Positions 58,799 through 64,000 of a stretch of DNA of 64,000 bases are shown piece after piece. A program made the position numbers and the translations under genes. The notes beneath the pieces were generated by a model. The model saw only the letters and a program-made list of their open reading frames with translations, had not been told where the DNA came from and did no database searches. The stretch comes from Achromobacter insuavis (GTDB taxonomy: Bacteria > Pseudomonadota > Gammaproteobacteria > Burkholderiales > Burkholderiaceae_B). Position 1 is the first letter of the stretch, and each line of letters opens with the position of its first letter. The stretch lies in assembly GCF_902859645.1 (NCBI RefSeq), contig NZ_CADIJR010000015.1, forward strand, positions 33,447 through 97,446. Reading direction: 5' to 3'.

Positions 58799-59815
58799 AT
58801 GAAAAGAATCATCCGCCATCGCAGCACGCTGGGCGCCGCCCTGGCCCTGAGCTGCCTGAACCCGGCGCAGGCCGCCGAGACCAGCAGCGTGACGCTGTAT
58901 GGCCTGGTCGACCTGGGCACCACCTATGAACGCAAGGACGGCGCCTCCAGCCTGCGGCAGAAAAGCGGCAACCAGTCGGGTTCGCGCTGGGGCCTGCGCG
59001 GCGCCGAGGACCTGGGCAACGGCTACAAGGCCGTGTTCCGCCTGGAAAGCGGCTTCAACGCCAACAACGGCACGCAGGCGCAGGGCCGCATGTTCGGCCG
59101 CTGGGCCTACGTCGGCCTGGCCGGCGGCTTCGGCGAAGTGCGGCTGGGACGCCAGTGGGTCTACGGCTTCGAGTGGGCCGGCGTCGGCTCGCCGTTCGGC
59201 ACCGGCTGGGGCCAGTCCTCCAACAACGCCAGCCTGGGCTACAACGACGGCGACTTCGGCGCCGGCGGCCGCGTCAACAACGCCGTGTTCTACGCCACGC
59301 CGCGCGTGGGCGGCTGGCAGGCGGGCCTGGGCTACAGCTTCGAGGCCCACGACGGCGAGGCCTTCGCCACCGACGCCCACGACCGCGTGCTGACCACCGG
59401 CCTGCGCTACAACGGCGGCCCGGTGGCGGCGGCGCTGACCTACGAGCGGCTCAATCCGAATTCGCAGCTGCCGAACAAGAAGACCGCGGGCAACCTGCAG
59501 GTGGCGGGCTCCTACGACTTCGAGTGGATCACGCTGCACGGCACCTACGGCAACCTGCGCAACGCCAACACCGGCCCATCGGCGGGCTACGACCGGGTCA
59601 ATTCGTACATCGCCGGCGTCAGCGCGCCGCTGGGCAAGGCCGGCACGGTCATGGCCTCGTACCAGCGCGCCACCGGCTCGGACATCACCGGCTGGGCCCT
59701 GGGGTACCAGCACGACCTGTCCAAGCGCACCAACCTGTACGCCTACGTCAACCGCCTGGACATCCGCGAATCGCACACGCTGCAGACCTCGGTCGGCATC
59801 CGGCATCAGTTCTGA
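58799..59815 (+). CDS. General porin (Burkholderiales type)
   Basis: A 338-residue outer-membrane porin with a signal peptide ending near AQAAE and the family start SSVTLYGLVDLGTTYE. Barrel strands such as SRWGLRGAEDLGNGYKAVFRLESGF and GRWAYVGLAGGFGEVRLGRQ follow, and a C-terminal strand ends in Phe (SVGIRHQF), the BAM recognition signal. It lies 108 bases past the hydrolase stop on the same strand and may admit the operon's substrate. It converges on the VTT gene with three bases between. Confidence 0.94.
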   Translation: MKRIIRHRSTLGAALALSCLNPAQAAETSSVTLYGLVDLGTTYERKDGASSLRQKSGNQSGSRWGLRGAEDLGNGYKAVFRLESGFNANNGTQAQGRMFGRWAYVGLAGGFGEVRLGRQWVYGFEWAGVGSPFGTGWGQSSNNASLGYNDGDFGAGGRVNNAVFYATPRVGGWQAGLGYSFEAHDGEAFATDAHDRVLTTGLRYNGGPVAAALTYERLNPNSQLPNKKTAGNLQVAGSYDFEWITLHGTYGNLRNANTGPSAGYDRVNSYIAGVSAPLGKAGTVMASYQRATGSDITGWALGYQHDLSKRTNLYAYVNRLDIRESHTLQTSVGIRHQF

Positions 59816-59818
59816 CCG

Positions 59819-60346
59819 CTATAGAAACGCGCGCGTGCCCCACCAGCCGGGCAGCAGCAGCGCCGCCGCCCACAGGAAGGCCGAAGCCCAATTGGCGACC
59901 TGGAACGCGGCGGCGCGCATGCCGCAGATGCCGGCGATCATCGGCACGGTGGCGCGCAGAGGGCCGAAGAAGCGGCAAAGCACGATGCTCAGCACGCCCC
60001 ACTTCTGGATGAACCGCGTGCTGCGATGCAGGAGTTCGGGACGTTTGCGCAGCGGCTTCGATTGCGTCAGGCTGGGCCCAAACCACACGCCGCAGGCGTA
60101 CTGCACCCAGTCGCCCAGCGCCGCGCCCACCGCGATCGCCAGCCATACCGGCACGAAGCCGCTATCGCCCAGCCCCAGGATGGCGCCGATCGACAACAGC
60201 AGCGCGGTCCCGGGGATCACCAGCGCCACCAGCGGCAACGACTTCAGGAAGGCGAACGCGAACCCCAGCGGCGCCAGCCAGTCGGCGTGGGTCCGGGCGA
60301 AGTCGACCAGGGTCTCCTGCAGGGAATGGAAGGTTTCGAACAGCAT
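59819..60346 (-). CDS. DedA-like VTT-domain membrane protein
   Basis: A 175-residue inner-membrane protein of the VTT (SNARE-associated/DedA) family. It has hydrophobic helices, and the conserved loops VIPGTALLLSIGAILG and CRFFGPLRATVPMIAGICGM, whose FxRF/GxxR pattern is typical. Members affect membrane-potential and lipid-carrier flipping (undecaprenyl phosphate transport in some DedA proteins). It is short for the family. No operon partner is evident; the MocR gene is 50 bases upstream on the same strand. Confidence 0.88.
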   Translation of the reverse strand: MLFETFHSLQETLVDFARTHADWLAPLGFAFAFLKSLPLVALVIPGTALLLSIGAILGLGDSGFVPVWLAIAVGAALGDWVQYACGVWFGPSLTQSKPLRKRPELLHRSTRFIQKWGVLSIVLCRFFGPLRATVPMIAGICGMRAAAFQVANWASAFLWAAALLLPGWWGTRAFL

Positions 60347-60396
60347 GCGGCGTCGGCATCAGGCAGGCATCAGGGCCATCGTACCCGGCCCGGGCC

Positions 60397-61782
60397 TCAG
60401 ACGATCACGTCGCGCAGGCCGCGCGGCTGCCGCGACACCAGCCCGGCCAGGCGCGCCAGCGCCTGCGCCAGCGCCTCGCGCTCGGGGATGCTGCCCAGCG
60501 AAATGCGGATGGCGTTGGGCGCGCCGGGGCCCTGGTGGAAGGCTTCCGACGACGTGACGCTCAAGCCTTCGTCGCGCGCCACCCGCTCCAGGTCGGCGGC
60601 GGTCCAGCCATCGGGCAGCGGTTGCCACAGGTGGATGCCGGCGGCCGCGGCCGGGAACGGCCCCGGCAACAGTTGCCGCGCCAGCTGCTGGCGCGCCTGA
60701 GCCTCGGCGCGCACGCCATCCAGGATCTGCCGCGCGGCGCCGCTGGTGATCCATTGCGTGGTCAGCACCCCCATCAGCGGCGCGGCCATCACCGCGAAAG
60801 ACCGCATCGCCGCCAGCACGTTGCGGCGGCTGTCCCGGTCGGGCCCCAGCACGAAGGCGGTGCGCAGGCCGGGCGTCAGGGTCTTGGCCAGCGTGGCGAT
60901 GTAGAACACCGAGGCCGGCGCCAGGCTGGCCAGGGCCGACGGCGCGCCGTCCAGGAACAGCGAATAGGGGTCGTCCTCGATGATGCGCACGCCGCAGGCC
61001 ACGGCCGAGCGCACCAGGTCGCGGCGGCGCGCGACGCTCATGGTGTGGGCGGTGGGGTTCTGCAGCGTGGGATTCAGGTAGACCAGCCGGCCGCCGTCGC
61101 GGCAGGCGCGTTCGAGACCGGCGGGCGTCATGCCGTCGGCATCGGACTCGGCCACCAGCACGCGGCGCCCCAGCTGCTGCGCCGCCGTCAGCAGGCCGGG
61201 ATACACCAGCGGCTCGGCGATGATGCCGTCGCCCGGCCGGCTATAGGCCAGCATCACCGCGGCCAGCGCGGCCTGCGCGCCGGGGCACACCAGCACGCGG
61301 TCCGGGTCGACCCGCTCGACCGACTGCGCCAGCCACTGCGCGCCGGCCTCGCGTTCGGCCGGGCCGCCGCCGGCCTGGTGGTAGGTCATCATCACCCCGA
61401 CATCGTGGCGCTCCATGGCCTTGGCCAGGCCGCGCCGCAGCAGGTCCTGCAGGTCGCAGCCCAGCGGCAGCGGCGGCATGTTCATGCCCAGGTCCAGCAT
61501 CTGCAGCAGCGGTTGTTCGGCCGGCCGCGCGATGAAGGTGCCCAGCGGCCCGCGCGCCTCGAGCAGCCCGCGCTGGCCGGCCTCGGCGTAGGCGCGCGTC
61601 ACGGTCGTCAGATCCACCCCCAGGTGCTGCGCCAGGCCCCGCTGAGGCGGCAGGCGGTCGCCCGGCTGCATGCGGTTGGCGGCCACCGACGTCTCGATGA
61701 AATCGGCGATCTGGCGGTAGCGGGGGCCGGCGCCGCGCACGAACGCCAGCGTCCAGGATGCATACATGTCGTCGTTATGCAT
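60397..61782 (-). CDS. MocR-type regulator (GntR plus aminotransferase fold)
   Basis: A 461-residue PLP-dependent regulator. The N-terminal GntR winged helix (RQIADFIETSVAANRMQPGDRLPPQRGLAQHLGVDLTTVTRAYAEAGQRGLLEA) is fused to a fold-type I aminotransferase domain with the PLP-binding Lys in YIATLAKTLTPGLRTAF and the NPTLQNPTAHTMS and EDDPYSLF motifs. It is probably an effector-sensing regulator rather than an enzyme. ATG 61782 is favoured; ATG 61767 (MYASW) is an alternative. The upstream DNA holds several repeated GTAYGG half-sites. The likely target is unknown. Confidence 0.9.
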   Translation of the reverse strand: MHNDDMYASWTLAFVRGAGPRYRQIADFIETSVAANRMQPGDRLPPQRGLAQHLGVDLTTVTRAYAEAGQRGLLEARGPLGTFIARPAEQPLLQMLDLGMNMPPLPLGCDLQDLLRRGLAKAMERHDVGVMMTYHQAGGGPAEREAGAQWLAQSVERVDPDRVLVCPGAQAALAAVMLAYSRPGDGIIAEPLVYPGLLTAAQQLGRRVLVAESDADGMTPAGLERACRDGGRLVYLNPTLQNPTAHTMSVARRRDLVRSAVACGVRIIEDDPYSLFLDGAPSALASLAPASVFYIATLAKTLTPGLRTAFVLGPDRDSRRNVLAAMRSFAVMAAPLMGVLTTQWITSGAARQILDGVRAEAQARQQLARQLLPGPFPAAAAGIHLWQPLPDGWTAADLERVARDEGLSVTSSEAFHQGPGAPNAIRISLGSIPEREALAQALARLAGLVSRQPRGLRDVIV

Positions 61783-61808
61783 TGGTTCTATTGCGCAAGA
61801 ATGTCGCA

Positions 61809-61902
61809 ATGTATGGATGATATGAGTCGACCAGTATGGCGACAAACGCCAGTTGAGTCCATACATCGGGAATCTTGTACGGCCTTTTTTTGTACGGCCT
61901 TT
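61809..61902. promoter_or_regulatory. Repeated GTAYGG half-sites upstream of the MocR gene
   Basis: TTGTACGGCCTTT is repeated directly at 61875-61887 and 61890-61902 (15-base period). GTATGG recurs at 61811-61816 and 61834-61839, and its complement CCATAC at 61859-61864, where ATGTATGG (61809-61816) and CCATACAT (61859-61866) form a perfect inverted pair. MocR regulators are known to bind direct repeats together with inverted half-sites, so this could be the autoregulatory site. Confidence 0.6.
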
Positions 61903-62126
61903 CCGGGCCGTCCTGCAGCCGTCGCGGGCCGGGCCTGCAGGCGCCGCGCATGGCGTTGCACCGCCGCACGCACGCCAGCCGTGCGCGCCCCGCACGCCCG
62001 CCGCGGGCGACGGCCGCGGCGGGCGATGCATAATCAGTCTGAACAAGATCAACGCCCGCGCCGGCCGGGGCGTGGCCCTGCCCTCGCGGGAACGGCCCCG
62101 CCGGCCGCGCCCCTCCCGCCGACTCC
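61903..62126 (+). other. Gap before the LysR gene
   Basis: About 220 bases very rich in GC with no convincing gene on either strand. It forms the promoter region of the LysR gene at 62127 together with the MocR half-site cluster just upstream. Confidence 0.35.
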
Positions 62127-63050
62127 ATGCGACCCGACCTGAACCTGCTGTACGCGCTGCAAGCCCTGCTGGAAGAAGGCAGCGTCGTCGGCGCCGCCCG
62201 CCGCATGAACCTCAGCGCCCCGGCCATGAGCCGCACCCTGGCGCGCATCCGCGAAACCACCGGCGACCCGATCTTCGTGCAGTCCGGCCGCGCGCTGGTG
62301 CCGACGCCGCGCGCGCTGCAACTGCGCGAGCAGATCCAAGACGCGCTGCAGCAGGCCAGCGGCGTGCTCGCGCCCGGCGAGCAGGTCGACCTCAAGCGGC
62401 TGGACACGCGCTTCAACGTGCGCGCCAACGACATCTTCACCGGCATCTACGCCGGCCGCCTGCTCGACGCGCTGCAGAACGACATGCCGCGCGCCACCTT
62501 GCGCTTCATGCCCGAAGAGGATGACGTCGACGACGAGATGCTGCGCGCCGGCCGCGTCGACCTGTTCATCAGCGCCTCGCGCCAGCTGGGCCACGAGATC
62601 CGCGTGCAGCCGCTGTTCACCACCCGCATGGTGGGCGTGGCCTGCGCAGACCATCCGCTGTTCAAGGACGAGATCAGCGCGCGGCGGGTGGCGCGCTGGG
62701 GCCACATCAGCGTCTCGCGCCGCGGCAAGTCGCACGGCCCGATCGACGAAGCCTTGGCCAGGCAGGGGCTGGACCGCCAGGTCACCCTCACCGTGCCCAC
62801 GCCCAGCGCGGCGCTGCTGGCGCTGCATGGCTCCGACCTGATCCTGCCGCTGCCGGAACAGCTGGCGCGCGCCGCCATCGAGATGGGCATGAAGATCCGC
62901 CTGTTCGACATGCCGCTGGAACTGGAGCCGGTGCTGATCATGCAGGCCTGGCATCCGCGCTTCCAGCATGCGCCCGCGCACCAGTGGCTGCGCCGCACCA
63001 TCCGCGCGCTGACCGAAGACGCGCGCGACGCCGACCCCGCGCCGCGCTGA
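62127..63050 (+). CDS. LysR-family regulator
   Basis: A 307-residue LysR regulator with an N-terminal winged helix (MRPDLNLLYALQALLEEGSVVGAARRMNLSAPAMSRTLARIRE) and an effector domain. The MRPDLNLL start and the SAPAMSRTLARIRETTGDPIFV block are typical of the NodD/LeuO-like branch. It precedes a FUSC-family gene on the same strand (119 bases), which it may regulate. Confidence 0.92.
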   Translation: MRPDLNLLYALQALLEEGSVVGAARRMNLSAPAMSRTLARIRETTGDPIFVQSGRALVPTPRALQLREQIQDALQQASGVLAPGEQVDLKRLDTRFNVRANDIFTGIYAGRLLDALQNDMPRATLRFMPEEDDVDDEMLRAGRVDLFISASRQLGHEIRVQPLFTTRMVGVACADHPLFKDEISARRVARWGHISVSRRGKSHGPIDEALARQGLDRQVTLTVPTPSAALLALHGSDLILPLPEQLARAAIEMGMKIRLFDMPLELEPVLIMQAWHPRFQHAPAHQWLRRTIRALTEDARDADPAPR

Positions 63051-63168
63051 CGCGGCCCGCGCGCCAGCCGTGCGCGCGACGCATGCCTGGCGTGCGAACT
63101 CTCGACTTCTCCGCGCCCGCACCCGCTCCTAGACTGGCTCATCGCAAGCATTCAGGAGCGATGCGTTC

Positions 63169-64000
63169 ATGTCTGAAGTCCGGTCCGCCGTCGCGGACAT
63201 TCCTCCCTCGTGGCCCGGCCGCGCGCGGGCCCTGCTGTCGCGGCTGGATCTGACCACGCCGCGCAGCGCCTACGTCGCCCGCTCCACCGCCGCCGCCCTG
63301 CTGGCGCTGGCCGTGGCCTACCTGCTGGAACTGGACACGCCGTTCTCGGCCGCCTCCACCGTGCTGCTGGTCATCAACCCGGTCCAGGGCGCGGTCATCG
63401 GCAAGGGCGCGTGGCGCGTCATCGGCACGCTGGTCGGCATGCTGGCGGCCGTGGCGCTGATGGCCGTGGCCGGCCAGCAGCCGCTGCTGTTCGTGCTGGG
63501 CTTTGGCGCCTGGCTCGGGCTGTGCGTCGCGGCCATGACCCTGCTGCGCCATTTCCGCGCCTCGGGCGCGGTGGTGGCGGGCTACACCATCGGCCTGGCG
63601 ACCTACGGCGCCATGGGCCATCCCGAACATACCTTCGAGCACGTCATGGGCCGCGGCGCCACCGTGATGATCGGCGTCGTCTGCCTGGGGCTGGTCAGCA
63701 GCCTGTTCAGCGCCCGCACCCTGCGCGTTCGTCTCCATGCGCACTACCAGCGGCTGGCGGCCGGCGTGGCCGGCGCGATCGCGCGCCAGCAAGGCGCGGC
63801 GCCCGCCGAGGCGCTGGCGGCGCGGCAGGCGCTGATCGCCGACGTATATGGCGTGGACGATCTGCTGGCGGCCGGCAAAGCCGAGTCGGAGGACCTGGCG
63901 CAACGCGCGGCCGCCGTGCGCAATGGCATGGCGGCGTTGTTCGGCGCCCTGATCGGCGGGACCCCGGCGCGCACGGACGAGGGCCCCGCCGCCCAGGCCC
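63169..64000 (+). CDS. FUSC-family efflux protein, 3' end beyond the window
   Basis: The frame from ATG 63169 is open to the window end (at least 277 residues) and reads MSEVRSAVADIPPSWPGR..., then hydrophobic helices (STAAALLALAVAYLLELDTPF, VGMLAAVALMAVAGQQPLLFVLGFGAWLGL) and the FUSC feature VINPVQGAVIGKGAWRVIGTLVG. Fusaric-acid-resistance-type proteins export aromatic carboxylic acids. AGGAG lies before it at 63155-63159. The C-terminal half cannot be seen. The gene follows a LysR regulator. Confidence 0.85.
   Translation, partial: MSEVRSAVADIPPSWPGRARALLSRLDLTTPRSAYVARSTAAALLALAVAYLLELDTPFSAASTVLLVINPVQGAVIGKGAWRVIGTLVGMLAAVALMAVAGQQPLLFVLGFGAWLGLCVAAMTLLRHFRASGAVVAGYTIGLATYGAMGHPEHTFEHVMGRGATVMIGVVCLGLVSSLFSARTLRVRLHAHYQRLAAGVAGAIARQQGAAPAEALAARQALIADVYGVDDLLAAGKAESEDLAQRAAAVRNGMAALFGALIGGTPARTDEGPAAQA

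Noticed and set aside
1-64000. Search for insertion sequences, integrase genes, prophage genes or CRISPR arrays
   Set aside because: No transposase, integrase, phage structural gene or spacer array was recognised anywhere in the window.

Overview
The window is a stretch of GC-rich chromosome that looks like a betaproteobacterium of the family Alcaligenaceae, most likely Achromobacter or Bordetella. The reasons are the strong G/C third-position codon use, several Bug-type (tripartite tricarboxylate) binding proteins without their permeases, a Burkholderiales-type general porin, a Bordetella-like flagellin, a SphB1-like subtilisin autotransporter lipoprotein and many LysR/GntR/MocR regulators beside small catabolic clusters. 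I see no complete insertion sequence, prophage or CRISPR array. The genus is inference.

Layout. 1-6.1 kb: tail of an upstream gene, a Mn2+ riboswitch with mntP, an IbrA / unknown / IbrB-like three-gene cassette, a two-component pair on the minus strand, and a TauE-type exporter. 6.6-10.6 kb: chaperone-usher fimbrial operon (pilin, usher, chaperone, no tip adhesin). 10.7-18.0 kb: small membrane protein, chemoreceptor, subtilisin autotransporter, a twice-truncated MFS remnant, and a lipoprotein. 18.5-21.5 kb: a receiver-degenerate response regulator and the flagellin gene with a sigma28-like promoter and a strong terminator. 21.5-26.7 kb: LysE exporter, lone NadS-type HTH protein, small enzymes, a CGNR regulator facing a hydrolase across nested operators, a TumE/TumA-type toxin-antitoxin pair with two palindromic operators, and tRNA-His.

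26.9-44.9 kb is metabolic: cardiolipin synthase, thioesterase, AraC regulator with a fumarylacetoacetate-hydrolase-family enzyme and a beta-hydroxyacid dehydrogenase, MFS carrier, LysR with an orphan binding-protein/nitrilase set, a cupin regulator facing a DMT exporter, GntR facing a Bug protein plus gamma-glutamyltransferase, a DegQ-like protease and an ArsB-like carrier. 45.0-50.1 kb holds a thioredoxin/CcdA thiol-redox pair, a small exported peptide leading a two-component operon, Ohr and a short-chain dehydrogenase.

50.1-59.8 kb is one coherent unit: a LysR regulator diverges from a tightly overlapping peptide-type ABC transporter operon that ends with a CocE/NonD acyl hydrolase and is followed by a porin. 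This is a plausible uptake-and-cleavage route for an ester or amide substrate. 59.8-64.0 kb: VTT-domain membrane protein, a MocR regulator with repeated upstream half-sites, a LysR regulator and the start of a FUSC efflux protein cut by the window edge.

The observations I rate highest are the IbrA/unknown/IbrB cassette with its unusual internal overlap, the TumE/TumA double operator, the orphan receiver-dead regulator before flagellin, the small exported peptide in a two-component operon, and the repeated GTAYGG half-sites upstream of the MocR gene.
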